This document shows positions 12,001 to 17,782 of a DNA stretch of 64,000 nt, one piece after another (within the stretch, counting starts at the first letter, position 1; each line of letters begins with the position of its first letter). Below the pieces are notes generated by a model, which saw only the letters and a list, made by a program, of their open reading frames with translations, was not told where the DNA came from and made no database searches. This stretch comes from Candidatus Didemnitutus sp. GTDB lineage: Bacteria; Verrucomicrobiota; Verrucomicrobiia; Opitutales; Opitutaceae. The stretch lies in assembly GCA_019634575.1 (NCBI GenBank), contig JAHCAY010000001.1, positions 2,480,001 to 2,544,000 of the forward strand. Reading direction: 5' to 3'. The translations under genes were made by a program, and so were the position numbers.

Positions 12001-13059
12001 CTCGACGAGTCGCTGCGCGAAGAACTCGCGGCGCAACCCGAGCACCACACCGCCGAGCGAAGCGTCACCGATCGCGGTCGGATCGAAGCGGCCGTTGGTC
12101 ATCGGCGGCAGCGAACCGCGGATCGACCAGCCGGCGGTCGCCATCGGAGCGAGGGAAACGTGCTCGGCGCCGTTGTCGACCTCGACGTAGTCGGTGGCGG
12201 ATTTTTCGAGCTGGGCGAGGTAGCGGCGGAAGTCCGCTTCGTTGGACAGGTCCTGCGGCGTATCCAGCATGAACAGGCGATCCAGTCCCACCGGGCGCGC
12301 GCGCACTGCGGAGGAGGCGCGGCGGTAGAGGTTGACGAAGTCGAGTAACGCCTCCTTGGCCGCGAGGCGGTTTTCGAGCGGGCCGGCCTTGAGGAGATCG
12401 GGGTTCTCATCCATCGCCTGCCGGAACGTCAGCGTGTCGGCCTGGGCGATGCGCAGCAGCCGCGCGTAGTCCGCGCTCATGTTTTGGCCGAGGGCTGACT
12501 GGGCCAGCATCTCGAAGGCGCGCAGGCCCGCCTGCAAGGTGAGCAAGTCCGCGCGGTCGAGCGTGAGGGTGTCGGCCGGGTTGCCGGAGTTCAGCTCCGC
12601 CGCCGTCAACGTGAGCACGAAGGCATCGTCGGTCACCGCCGCGAAATCCGCCCGCGCCGCCGCGGAAGTGGGGATGATGGTGTCGCGCCAGAACGAGCGC
12701 TGCGATTCGAGGTTGTAGCCGGCCGGCAACGCCGCGTCGCCCGCGGCGTTTTTGCCGAGCGTCGCGCTCCAATTATAGAGATCGCGCCCGCTGGCGCTGA
12801 AACCGGCGCCGGTGAGCACGTTGTTCGCCGGCGCATCGCCGACGAGGGCGAACCACCGCGTGAGGCCGAGCAGGGCGGCGGCGGTCGGGTTCGTCGCGTC
12901 CGCGGCGCGTGCCTCGGTGAACTTCGAGCGCGCGAGGCTGAGGTTGTGGGCGGCGAGAGCCGCGCGCCCCTCGGCGATGCGGTCGTCGACCACGGCGGGC
13001 CGTGCCATGACGGCGGAAAGGAGAAAAACGCAAAGCCAGCGCGCGAAACGAGCGTTCAT
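1..13059 (-). CDS. giant secreted multi-repeat protein (Ig-like, WSD, Delta-60, NHL), C-terminus beyond window
   Basis: One frame stays open from the ATG at 13059 to base 1 (4353 codons) without a stop, so the 3' end is missing. Residues 1-22 look like a signal peptide (MNARFARWLCVFLLSAVMA), followed by a helical, TPR-like stretch to about 330. Then, roughly: 375-950 repeats of the type TSPDGxxWT/GNGxFVAVG (photosystem-II-stability or exo-sialidase-like propeller blades); 968-1128 two Ig-like domains; 1136-1913 Delta-60-type repeats (LNxDGSLDxTF); 1920-2183 three Ig-like domains; 2186-2850 NHL repeats (DxxGNVYVADSxNHxIRK); 2853-2940 Ig; 2943-3070 a PPC-like beta domain (starts ANDNFANA); 3163-3380 a jelly-roll-like block; 3383-3560 two Ig; 3563-4120 a second set of WT-type blades; 4123-4291 two Ig; then a putative-Ig (He_PIG) domain ending in GVISGTPTQT. 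Architecture fits a surface or secreted adhesin/scaffold; the anchoring signal would lie outside the window. Function is not known. Confidence 0.9.
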   Translation of the reverse strand, partial: MNARFARWLCVFLLSAVMARPAVVDDRIAEGRAALAAHNLSLARSKFTEARAADATNPTAAALLGLTRWFALVGDAPANNVLTGAGFSASGRDLYNWSATLGKNAAGDAALPAGYNLESQRSFWRDTIIPTSAAARADFAAVTDDAFVLTLTAAELNSGNPADTLTLDRADLLTLQAGLRAFEMLAQSALGQNMSADYARLLRIAQADTLTFRQAMDENPDLLKAGPLENRLAAKEALLDFVNLYRRASSAVRARPVGLDRLFMLDTPQDLSNEADFRRYLAQLEKSATDYVEVDNGAEHVSLAPMATAGWSIRGSLPPMTNGRFDPTAIGDASLGGVVLGLRREFFAQRLVEAGYTADLGWNLVTPTPFNSGLQKYVYTGTHHLVTGSNGTIGRSADGTNWTFQQFSTAADLFSIATNGGGVVVAVSNTQVWRSADHGATWSLVHRTWRKTAPDNEGGMFGLVWNGSRFTAITANGYIWSSPDGLAWTRGNRIQPATVGLSISGLDYDAGRFVATGTVTQNNLIRGAIFTSTDGTNWTLVFSGASNTPYRTAAYGNGRWVAAANAGRIAYSTNGGTNWAEITSGNTTDTFVGSTFANGQFYLGGSRFGTSADGINWTFTNNPEPVTFADAVAGPAGAVYLPGSGGALYRYASGTFTRLDSVTTGIARNAVYNESVAFNGKIYTTGSNGTITETSGNTVVNRTTPVSTALTCITVHNGQLFAAGNAGTIVSSADGVTWQVRIANDSTLTTAPINDLLSANGQLLAATSSFVLVSSDDGATWARRSLGTNAGSTLSVAYGAGYYVFGQAAASISGVSECAVVYSSDLVNFNRTVLVTEPIGGFVSSVRQVLFRDGQFHLLLTTGRVLHSATSNPNDGFGGDWGTLGTMIGGGIQSGTFYATTQRTGDESRSGLNYSYDGETWVRTELPTSEFIAGTLADLGGRLYTSGGTSIYRATKSLARPGPTAGSQVIIPARVGQSITLAAPITSSEDLTYQWSFNGSAIVGATGASLNLSQVAADQAGTYTVTATGRATGATATNTVTVLVVAGKPTITQQPAGGLAKAGGSFTFTVGAAGTAPLSYQWFRNNQPLAAATAATLTLSSVTTDDAGDYRVEVANASGTVISSDARLAVSSIGTAPAFWEDSESFFAPSRLISDGQGRFYAMWNVYGRAQDVVGGVHVGSLARFNEATGAVDPTFVWDEKLGSPLYLCVQPDGKLVIATNQASGEGATVIRLNTDGSLDNTFSAPRFSRSIRFMHLQSDGKLLLAATDGVSDGSVPGMVIATNLTVYRIAANGALDNTFAPVDLGATGSVFSPPKTDAQGRIYLLGSFQSVNGTVRRGVARVSSTGVLDSFADPATMPAGWSPSTVGRAIAFQSDGRPVIVGRFAYTIRGNISSNPILAIRFNLDDTFDTTFAQPLRGETPVNTAVGVYARWIELTAGDKFYLTVDRVMRFNANGTLDNTWAANNTGYSKELFWLMVSPTTGNLYVPDLNDVAGNILALTSTGAPLSGFNAGGFGTTRTPDDAILLADGRLLTAGNFDHFGGTVQPGTALFGTNGVLAGDATAFHDPGVIFTNPWATVFRWPDRSFGVVRAELGDPLTGAGSSAPQVKRFNPDGTTRAGWELAEPNPSTWNYAPAPDGGLLLWRAGPTVTDIINQGNSAWIRRYNPDGSATPTSFGDFSAFTLITRNGSNAITNIEYGQINDLQVAGDGSFFTLVAGRDGNVSLRRYLPNGNPDTNYTPVALGTATVSAGFTSFLYDPVTNTSAQYPVTNYSATGYRLRVLPDGSAYVAGRLTVGGVSRSLVKLTATGAVDATVADLTLGYTNSTGLPARISGLGLDDSARLYLAGRFDSVNGTAAAGLARLDATGAFDAAWAPGVQIVDPLGTGVLFASGNGWLHILGPVMGAGDLRPTGYKRVPLTATAPAIIGQSASRTVNEGQTVQLFAGVFGGGDMTYSWTRNGTALTGGNQPFLDLGKVTSATAGTYVLTATNSAGTTQTTAIVLTVSNLPAIDVAPKSVTVLEGGATTLTVQASSSLPLTYQWQRNGTPIDSATSAALVLTNVTAGQAGNYAVVVTNANGSATSAVAVVTVTPLAPAPTITAQPLSQTVYNGYFVALTVAATPPSGSTITSYKWYQNGNLFSTSNTSATSHTLTVSAPASGASAAYTVVVTSTNGGSVTSATATLTGGNPAYATSTFAGLSTRGSADGTGSAARFAFPQGAASDAAGNVYVADSSNHTIRKVTPAGVVTTFAGLAGANTITDGTLAVARFSNPTGVIVAANGDIYVLQPSLIRKISGGNVSTFAGSTTFGAADGTGTSARFNNLARGVIDSSGNLYVSDTGNHAIRKITPAGVVTTYAGTLGVFGYADGAVGTGRLNNPRGLALKSDGTLLILDGTNSALRLADASGNLTTLVGSPPPNNFSGTTDAVGTAARLSSPWDIALDPGTGVAYVVDGPYTIRRIATDLTVTTVAGSPFQIGFADSGAGTNARFNFPRGIAWMGNAHFAITDMSSNTIRSFGTAGDVSTLAGLPPGSADGTGTAARFFLPIGVVGDGSGNFIVSDYSNRVLRKVTPAGVVTTFSGIVSTSTFAMVDGSAATARYGGPRGLARHPSTGDIYVFDSGSIRKVAPDGTVAAFVGSNAGSTGSTDGVGTVARFGSFGALAFAANGDLYVADDFNHIIRKVTSDGTVTTIAGVANSSGNVDGSLAGGAASSPVRFANPRGIAVDASGNIFVAQNSGNIRKIDSAGNVTTLTGTYSSLSNIDGGPLGARLGSLQSLTLGGDGNLYVGSGGCIYRIDPTTGVVTTLLGSVFTSGFLDASGGAARVDSVTGLSVAADGTITFVDSNNGIIRRAVTAPVISFTTQPANQTAATGANVTFTAAATGLSGITYQWTRNGVDLVNGGNISGATAATLTLSSVTLGDAGSYAVRASSGSSVAVSNSVTLTIGAAEANDNFANATALTGTSGTVSGNNSTATGETGEPTHFSSTFNAASSLWYAYRPVANGVVTFDTIGSSFDTVLAAYTGSAVNNLAFLVQNNDTAGSTASQITFPVTVGTTYYVAVASNTSTRGAFVLNYSLSVAPQPSAAVVGSGQSVSLSVVPNGALNPAVTQQWRRDGVDLAGATAATLANQTLAGVYTVGFAQGGALDYSRTEAVALLTVPAGGASATDTFTGTGLSAAWNSTPLTSIPDTDTAFNINDRLEFATPNSLPPVVYRQADRADTLPLDRNWSVAVRTAMNPSALANMLGAGSVRETGFSLVATNTVDANDYHRVVFRYRNDAGTPRFERYMQTTTNGAAAAAAGVTTLANKSALLRFDYDAGTGVLTSSVSSGGSSFATVGTFNVLSTWALNRAGAIRIGLRGGAELVSIPAAAVWADDYVQVISPAPGPVIATQPVSVTAAEGSGITLSVGLSGTTAGTPTYQWFKDGVAIDGATSSSYSDVAAAGSYTVAVTLNGQTVTSAAAVVTTTPSAPVFGTIGNISSIFGAGGYVLPAGSSSYLQTGVIAGSSPVSYQWNFNGTPIPGATGPTYYLPNWQSAHAGAYSVTASNSVGTVTSPEETFWITPEGGWRWRNPTPTGNGATRVAYLNGQFLLGGIRGTFMVSPDGLNWTTRQVPAQNNLFNFQYTAGRYVAMASLNAIFTSLDAVVWTPRTTGINGGQTSLQDMVAGNGRIVALGVGGVTAVSTDGGLNWTIGNLGNGATDTVFGATFTLNKFWAVSGASGRVFSSTDGATWTSVATPAASLQGLAYGASRLVAVGADGAIVTSPDGTNWTLAQSGTTNQLLGVNFVNGRFVAVGSFGTILTSPDGLVWTPRSAAGNQSNLQNTAYGNGRYVIAGQSGNSGRVILTSPDSENWSILTGGPTQNNHLLGVSASSNTVVTVGAFGTILSSTDKATWTNRTTANTNQLNDVHYTLGKFMAVGNSGSIMTSTDEGATWTWHSLSAVLGTTGLNGVRYSPLVSRWIVAGGGGGIFTAADGATFTWTRQTTGTSQNLRKVAVSGSLHVVVGSGGTILSSADATTWTLRTSGTTSQLNDVAFGNGTWVAVGNTGTVVTSSDATTWTAKQLGVFNLTSVNYLNGAFIATGGSNAYFTSTDGVTWTGRTTGAADQLNDNVIFAGEVVGVGNFGTILTAGTPEIAGGGTINAPANSPVTLKFAVGNSPLPVTYTWTKDNGAYAGPNSPVLTFASATGADAGVYRVTATNAFGSATSSPYTLSLNVAVAITGQPTPQTALVGGSAAFSVTATGTPTPTYQWRRNGLDLPGATSSTLSFTNLHPNDAGQISVAVTNASGTIVSNVVALTVNPLAPVIQGPLSAFAVAGAPFLYQINTNATAATFGATGLPAGLTLATASGVISGTPTQT

Positions 13060-13700
13060 GATTCAGGAACGGGGGTTGAAACAGGAATATTGCTGAAAAA
13101 TTCGATCTGGCCGGCGTGGGCACCGCGCAGGTGCAGCCACACGTCCTTGCGCCCGCCGCCCGCCATTTCCACCTGCCGGAGATAGAGGTCTCCGGCGCTC
13201 GCGATCTCCGCGCGGGCCGCCGCAAAGCGCGCGCCGGTGTCCTCGAATATCACCACGACGTCGGCGAGTCGCGCCCCTTCCCGGCCCGCGCGCAGCGATT
13301 CGAGGATGTCCGCCAATTGCGGCGCCACCACGGGCCACGCGGACGTGTCCGTCACCCGCAGCTCGACACCCGTGAGGGCGACGCGCGGTTTCCACGCGAC
13401 GCGGAAAACACCCTGCTTGCCGTATTCCTTCAGGAGCGTCGCCACCTGCAGGCGCGCGACGCGATGTCCGGCGGTCGGCTCGAAAAAGCCCCAGACGATG
13501 TGACTTGGCCCTTCCGTGCGCGTGATCTGCAATGCCGGAGCAGTCCTCGCCTCCGCCGCCGGGTCGCGCGCTGCATCCGTCGCACCAGCGCGAGCCAAGC
13601 CGATCAAAACGAGCAACGCCGTAGCGATACGAACGAAGAACAGTGTTCGCGGTGGCCAAGGCGAAACGGGGCGGGCTGTGTGCAAGAGGTAACGGGGCAC
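13056..13700 (-). CDS. small exported protein coupled to the giant repeat protein
   Basis: 214 codons from a GTG at 13700. The N-terminus has a hydrophobic stretch (FFVRIATALLVLIGLARAGA) that would serve as a signal peptide or anchor; a later start nearer this stretch is possible because the AGGTGG in front of the GTG leaves no normal spacing. The rest is a soluble alpha/beta-looking sequence with no family I recognise. Its stop overlaps the start of the giant gene as ATGA (13056-13059), so the two are very likely translated from one message and this protein may act on, or be exported with, the giant protein. That role is inference from coupling only. Confidence 0.7.
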   Translation of the reverse strand: MPRYLLHTARPVSPWPPRTLFFVRIATALLVLIGLARAGATDAARDPAAEARTAPALQITRTEGPSHIVWGFFEPTAGHRVARLQVATLLKEYGKQGVFRVAWKPRVALTGVELRVTDTSAWPVVAPQLADILESLRAGREGARLADVVVIFEDTGARFAAARAEIASAGDLYLRQVEMAGGGRKDVWLHLRGAHAGQIEFFSNIPVSTPVPES

Positions 13701-13725
13701 CCACCTAAACTCAGAGCAGGATGTT

Positions 13726-13754
13726 TACCTATTTTTGACGACTATCGAGTCCAA
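13726..13754 (-). promoter_or_regulatory. possible sigma-70-like promoter for the exported protein/giant gene pair
   Basis: On the minus strand TTGGAC (13749-13754) and TAGGTA (13726-13731) are separated by 17 bases in an AT-richer patch 26 bp before the GTG start at 13700. This is a pattern match only; GC-rich Verrucomicrobiota promoters are poorly characterised. Confidence 0.25.
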
Positions 13755-13876
13755 AACCCCGTAATGCCGGAGAATTCCCCGCGCGCATCAGGGAAAACCT
13801 GAGTGTGAGCGCACACTGCGCCACACGCGCTCAGCGCCGCCGATTTCTCGTGGTCCCTTCCCTGCTCTGCCCTCGC

Positions 13877-14386
13877 TCACTTCGCCGCGCCGAGCGACTC
13901 CAGATACGCCACCAGCATCCCGACGACCGACTCGGCAATTTTCTGCTGCGCTTCGAGTCGCGACGCACCGAGCAGTTCCACCGTGCCGGACACCGCCGCC
14001 ACCTTGCCGCCGCGCTGCATGTGCACCAGCGCCCACCACGCCATCGGGTGCTTGATGCGGTGCTTGGCCGACGGCTCCGCGTAGCCGGTCGTCGCCACCG
14101 CGAGGTCGGCGCCGAACATCTGACACGCGCCCATCGCCATCTCCACGGCGACCTGCTGCGAGACGCAATTCACCGCCTTCGCGTGCCGCCGCGTCACGCC
14201 GAGCTGGCGCACTTTTTCATCGAGCGTGTAGGCCGTGACGCCGCCCACGAAATAGTCCGACGCCCCGCTCACGCTCGTGATCAGCGCCTGCACGTTGCCG
14301 CCGGTGAGACTCTCCGCCGCGGCGAGCTTCAGGCGGGGTTTCTTCGCGAGCAATTTCTTCAGCTGTTCCGCGCGGGCGATGTTCAT
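13877..14386 (-). CDS. pncC: CinA C-terminal-type nicotinamide-nucleotide amidase
   Basis: 169 aa from ATG 14386. The sequence AAAESLTGGNVQALITSVSG followed by SDYFVGGVTAYTLDEKVRQL is the signature of the CinA C-terminal (PncC) family, which deamidates nicotinamide mononucleotide in pyridine-nucleotide salvage. The Ser/Thr of ESLTGG corresponds to the active-site region. It is a stand-alone domain of normal length; the N-terminal MoaB-like half found in full CinA is absent. The frame is open further upstream, but that extension has a different composition and would run close to the divergent gene at 14466, so the internal ATG is preferred. Confidence 0.85.
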   Translation of the reverse strand: MNIARAEQLKKLLAKKPRLKLAAAESLTGGNVQALITSVSGASDYFVGGVTAYTLDEKVRQLGVTRRHAKAVNCVSQQVAVEMAMGACQMFGADLAVATTGYAEPSAKHRIKHPMAWWALVHMQRGGKVAAVSGTVELLGASRLEAQQKIAESVVGMLVAYLESLGAAK

Positions 14387-14465
14387 GCGAGCACCGTGCG
14401 CCTCGTCATCCCGCCCCGCAAGCTTTCCGGTTGTCCGCAGCGCGCGGACGGGCATCGTGCCGCCC

Positions 14466-14954
14466 ATGCGCTCCACGTTCCGTCTGCTCGTCGCTCTGTG
14501 CCTGCTTGCGCCGGTGCTCACCCACGCTGGCGCGGCTCCGGCGCCCTACGCCGTCGGGGAAAAACTGGCCGCGTTCTCCACGCGCGACCAGCACGACAAG
14601 CCCTTCAACTACGAGGGCGGCGCGCGGCTCGTCATCGTCTCCTTTGTGATGGGCACGGGCAAGGCCGCCAACGCCTTTTTCGAACGGCAACCGGCCGACT
14701 TCCTCGCGCAACACCACGCCCTCTTCATCGCCAACATCCACGGCATGCCCGGCATCGCGCGCGCCTTCGCCCTGCCGAAGATGCGCAAATACCCGCATCG
14801 CATCCTCCTCGCCGACGCCGAGGACTTCCTGGTCCGTTACCCGCAACAGGACGACCGCCTCACCGTGCTGACGCTCGACGATTCCGGCGCGATCACCGCG
14901 ATCCGCTTCGTCGATCCGAAGAAGGATCTCCCCGCGCTCTTCGTGGCACCGTGA
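14466..14954 (+). CDS. exported thioredoxin-fold protein without CXXC
   Basis: 162 aa starting MRSTFRLLVALCLLAPVLTH, a clear signal peptide. The mature part begins APYAVGEKLAAFSTRDQHDK, the usual opening of TlpA/AhpC-like thioredoxin folds, and continues with LVIVSFVMGTGKAANAF where redox-active members carry CXXC; here no cysteine is present. It resembles YtfJ-type periplasmic proteins, which also lack the cysteines, so a non-redox or partner-binding role is likely. Divergent from the amidase gene at 13877-14386, with about 80 bp between the two starts. Confidence 0.7.
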   Translation: MRSTFRLLVALCLLAPVLTHAGAAPAPYAVGEKLAAFSTRDQHDKPFNYEGGARLVIVSFVMGTGKAANAFFERQPADFLAQHHALFIANIHGMPGIARAFALPKMRKYPHRILLADAEDFLVRYPQQDDRLTVLTLDDSGAITAIRFVDPKKDLPALFVAP

Positions 14955-14969
14955 GCGCGCTGGCCGTCG

Positions 14970-15491
14970 TCAGCGGCATTTTTTCGCTTCGGCGCGCAGC
15001 CGCCACCGCTGCGCTCGCGCGACGATGAAACCCGCGCATTCCGCCGCGCCGCAGCGGCACGGGTGCCGGCGCGCGTCAGCGAGGGCGAAGCCGTAGTCGT
15101 AAGTCAGCTCCTCGCCTGGCGCGATGTCGCGGCGCGCCACGATCCAGATGCGCCGGCCATCCGACTGCGCCTCGCAATTCGGCGCGCACGAATGGTTGAT
15201 GCGGCGCGCGGGGTTGCCGGGCACGTCGCCATCGAGGTCGAAGGCATGGTTGAGTTCGAAAATATAAACGCACACGTCCGCGGCGCCGGTCGCCGCCCGA
15301 GCCTGCCGCCGCTTCTCGCGGCGCGCCGCCTCGGCCTTTGAGATGCGCTCGCCCACGTATTCGAGCAACCTCTCGCCCGCGGGAAGAAAATCGCGCGCAA
15401 ACACCCCGACGCCATGCAGCCGCGAGCGGCCCAGCCGGAGCGAGACCGGCAATTTCGCCCGCGGCGCGCGCGGCAGGCCGCGCGGCCTCAT
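14970..15491 (-). CDS. SET-domain protein-lysine methyltransferase
   Basis: 173 aa from ATG 15491. SET-domain motifs are all present in order: SRLHGVGVFA near residue 22, then INHSCAPNCEA (the NHSC cofactor/knot motif), GEELTYDYGFALADA, and a post-SET zinc cluster HPCRCGAAECAGFI. Such proteins transfer methyl groups from S-adenosylmethionine to lysine side chains; the bacterial target is unknown. The start overlaps the stop of exonuclease III as ATGA (15488-15491), so the two are co-translated. An upstream in-frame ATG at 15548 lies inside the exonuclease gene and is less likely. Confidence 0.85.
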   Translation of the reverse strand: MRPRGLPRAPRAKLPVSLRLGRSRLHGVGVFARDFLPAGERLLEYVGERISKAEAARREKRRQARAATGAADVCVYIFELNHAFDLDGDVPGNPARRINHSCAPNCEAQSDGRRIWIVARRDIAPGEELTYDYGFALADARRHPCRCGAAECAGFIVARAQRWRLRAEAKKCR

Positions 15492-16243
15492 TTCAGCTCC
15501 ACACCCACTGGACAGTGGTCGCTGCCGTGCACGTCGGCCTCGATCCACGCGCGCTTCAGGCGCGGCGAGAGCGCGGCCGACGCCATCACGTAGTCGATGC
15601 GCCAGCCCACGTTGTTCGCGCGCGCGTTAGCCCGGTAGGTCCACCACGAGTAGTGGCCGGAGCCTTTTTCAAATTGCCGGAACGTGTCGACGAAGCCCGC
15701 CGCGAGATAGTCGCGGAAGCCCGCGCGCTCCTCGTCGGAAAAGCCCGGGTTGCCCACGTTCTCCTTCGGCCGCGCGAGGTCGATCTCCTCGTGCGCGACG
15801 TTCAGGTCGCCGCAGAAGAGCACGGGCTTTTTCTTCTCCAGTTTCTTCGCGTGCGCCAGCAGCGCGCGGTCCCAGGCCTGGCGGAAATCGAGGCGCGCGA
15901 GCTCCGGCTGCGCGTTGGGCACGTAGACGCCCACGACGTAGCAGTCGGCGAATTCCGCCGTGATGGCGCGGCCTTCCGCGTCGTGCTCCGCGGAGCCGAG
16001 ACCGAGCGTCACGGAGAGCGGCTTCGTCTTCGCGAAGAGCGCCGTGCCGCTGTAGCCCTTTTTCTGCGCGGCGTTCCAGACCAGCTCGTAGCCCTTCGGC
16101 CACGCGACGCCCTGCACGTCGCCGGCGGTGGCCTTCACTTCCTGCAGGCAGATGACGTCGGCCTTCGCCGCGCCCATCCAGTCGAGCAGGCCCTTGCCGA
16201 GCGCGGCGCGCACGCCGTTCACGTTCCAGGAAAGCAATTTCAT
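15488..16243 (-). CDS. xthA: exodeoxyribonuclease III
   Basis: 251 aa, full length for the family. It opens MKLLSWNVNGVRAA and contains LQEVKA (metal-binding Glu), the GDLNVAHEEIDLA block with catalytic Asp/Asn, and the C-terminal RIDYVMAS and GSDHCPVGVEL motifs with the catalytic Asp-His pair. It is an AP endonuclease/3'-5' exonuclease in base-excision repair. It forms an operon with the SET methyltransferase gene and is divergent from the exported protein gene at 16373; the 129-bp gap must hold both promoters. Confidence 0.95.
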   Translation of the reverse strand: MKLLSWNVNGVRAALGKGLLDWMGAAKADVICLQEVKATAGDVQGVAWPKGYELVWNAAQKKGYSGTALFAKTKPLSVTLGLGSAEHDAEGRAITAEFADCYVVGVYVPNAQPELARLDFRQAWDRALLAHAKKLEKKKPVLFCGDLNVAHEEIDLARPKENVGNPGFSDEERAGFRDYLAAGFVDTFRQFEKGSGHYSWWTYRANARANNVGWRIDYVMASAALSPRLKRAWIEADVHGSDHCPVGVELK

Positions 16244-16372
16244 GCCCGTAGGCTCGCGAGCGCCGCGCGCCGCGCAAACCGTTTCCCTCCGCGCCGCACA
16301 GTTTTTCGGCTGCGCTCGAGGGGAAATCCCGTAACTGTGCCGCCGTCCGGCGTGTTTCCGGATTCACCCCCG

Positions 16373-17251
16373 ATGCTCCTCCGCCGCTTTCTTCCCGCCC
16401 TCGCCGCGTGCGCCCTCGCCGCGCCCACCCTTTTCGCCGCCAAACCGCCGCCCAACGAGATCACCGTCTCCGCCGCCAACTACGCGCACACCCCGCCCGA
16501 CGTGCTGGAAAAAATGTTCCGCCGCCCCGCCGACCTCACCGAGGCGCCGCCCCCGCCCGCCGACGCGCGCCCGTTGCAGCTCTATCAATTTCTCCGCGGC
16601 GAGATCTACGAAGCCGACCTCAGCTACGAGGAAGTCTGCAAGCTCCTCGTCCCCGCCCTCGCGACCAAGAACCTCCGCAACACCTTCGACCTGACGAAAG
16701 TCGACCTCGTGCTCCGCATCAGCTTCGGCGGCCGCCGCTGGCGCGACCCGTTCGTGCGCGAGGAAAATCTCGAATGGAAACACGGCCTCGTCCCGCGCAA
16801 ACGCGGCAGCTCGCTCGCCGCGGCGACGGCGTGGGACGACCGCGCCGGCGGCGACGAAGGCGCCCTGCGCCAGACCGAGCAGACGCTCACCGAGCTGTAT
16901 CCCGACAGTGACGCCGAGGGCATGGCCGACCGCCTCATCGGCGGGATGCCGACGGACGACTATTTTCTCGTCGTCGTCGACGCCTTCGAAGTCGCGACCC
17001 TGAAGGCGAAAGGCAACAGCGCCCCGCGCGCATGGACGACCTTCATCGCCGTGCCGCAGCGCGGCCACGCGAAGTTCTCCGCCATCGCCGCGCAGATGAT
17101 CGCGAAAGCCGCGCCGTATTTCGGCGAGACGCTGCCCGGCAAGGCGCACTTCCTCGACCGCGACGCCAAGGTCACTCCCGGCGAACTCCGCGTCGTCGAG
17201 GAAAACGTCCCCGCACCCGCCGCACCGACGGCGCAGACGCCGAAAAAATAA
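16373..17251 (+). CDS. exported hypothetical protein
   Basis: 292 aa starting MLLRRFLPALAACALAAPTLFAAK, a typical signal peptide with an Ala-X-Ala cleavage region. The mature part has mixed charge and no recognised domain. Residues corresponding to EADLSYEEVCKLLVPALATK and DDYFLVVVDAFEV are the most protein-like segments, and the C-terminus is a Pro/Ala/Lys tail. It is followed after about 25 bp by a hairpin with a T run, so it is probably monocistronic. No function is proposed. Confidence 0.8.
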   Translation: MLLRRFLPALAACALAAPTLFAAKPPPNEITVSAANYAHTPPDVLEKMFRRPADLTEAPPPPADARPLQLYQFLRGEIYEADLSYEEVCKLLVPALATKNLRNTFDLTKVDLVLRISFGGRRWRDPFVREENLEWKHGLVPRKRGSSLAAATAWDDRAGGDEGALRQTEQTLTELYPDSDAEGMADRLIGGMPTDDYFLVVVDAFEVATLKAKGNSAPRAWTTFIAVPQRGHAKFSAIAAQMIAKAAPYFGETLPGKAHFLDRDAKVTPGELRVVEENVPAPAAPTAQTPKK

Positions 17252-17277
17252 CGCGCGCGTTGCCGCGCTGTGCTTTG

Positions 17278-17308
17278 GGTAGCCCGCGACCTCCGGGCGC
17301 GGGTTTTT
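17278..17308 (+). repeat. short copy of dispersed palindrome, likely used as terminator
   Basis: The 26 bases 17278-17303 are identical to 18652-18677 and differ by one base from 29261-29286. CCCGCG and CGCGGG can form a stem and are followed here by TTTTT, which is compatible with rho-independent termination of the gene ending at 17251. Unlike the other copies it lacks the second half that ends in CGGGCTACC. Confidence 0.65.
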
Positions 17309-17351
17309 CGTTCGCTCGGTCGCGTGATCGCGACGTTCGCAACGTCCGAAA

Positions 17352-17385
17352 GCAAACAGGCCGCCTCCGGTGAAGGAGGCGGCCT
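17352..17385 (-). terminator. strong hairpin terminator of the TonB-like gene
   Basis: A perfect 11-bp stem (AGGCCGCCTCC, 17358-17368, with its complement at 17375-17385) and a 6-base loop. Read on the minus strand it lies just past the stop at 17399 and is followed by TGTTTGCTTT. Confidence 0.75.
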
Positions 17386-17398
17386 GGGGGAAGGGGTA

Positions 17399-17782
17399 TC
17401 AGCGCTGCGCAACCGACGACGCAGCGTCCGCGCTTTCGACGCGGATCGGCAGGATCACGCGAGTGCGCACCACGGCACCGTCACGCGTCAGCGGCTTGAA
17501 CTTCCACTGCGCCACGGCGCTCGCGAGCTGCTTCACCAAATCGCGATCGGCATCCGCCGGAGCATAAATCTCCTTCGGCGTGCCGTCCGCTTCGATGATG
17601 AAGCTCAAACGCACGGCCGCGCCTTCGAAGCTCGGGTCGATCACCGGTTTCACAACCGAGATCGGCACGGGCACATCGGCGCGTCCCGCGTAGGACTCGA
17701 CGTAAGCCTGTTCGTTCGACTTCGCCCAAGCGAAACCGGCGAGCAGGCTGCTAACGAGGATCAGTTTGATCACGTTTTTCAT
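17399..17782 (-). CDS. small exported TonB C-terminal-like protein
   Basis: 127 aa from ATG 17782 with signal peptide MKNVIKLILVSSLLAGFAWA. The mature part reads like a TonB C-terminal (TonB_C) module: VVKPVIDPSFEGAAVRLSF, IIEADGTPKEI and AVAQWKFKPLTRDGAVVRTR, the last being the conserved W-x-F-x-P strand. It lacks the transmembrane/proline-rich part of a true TonB, so it is a secreted TonB_C-like protein of the kind common in this phylum. It stands alone and ends at a strong hairpin terminator. Confidence 0.75.
   Translation of the reverse strand: MKNVIKLILVSSLLAGFAWAKSNEQAYVESYAGRADVPVPISVVKPVIDPSFEGAAVRLSFIIEADGTPKEIYAPADADRDLVKQLASAVAQWKFKPLTRDGAVVRTRVILPIRVESADAASSVAQR

Noticed and set aside
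4..12348. Very long plus-strand open frames opposite the giant gene (about 1200, 1650, 630 and 480 codons)
   Set aside because: They are the antisense of a GC-rich gene with strong third-position bias; composition is Gly/Ala/Arg/Glu low complexity, no domains, and the minus frame has clear Ig, NHL and WT motifs.
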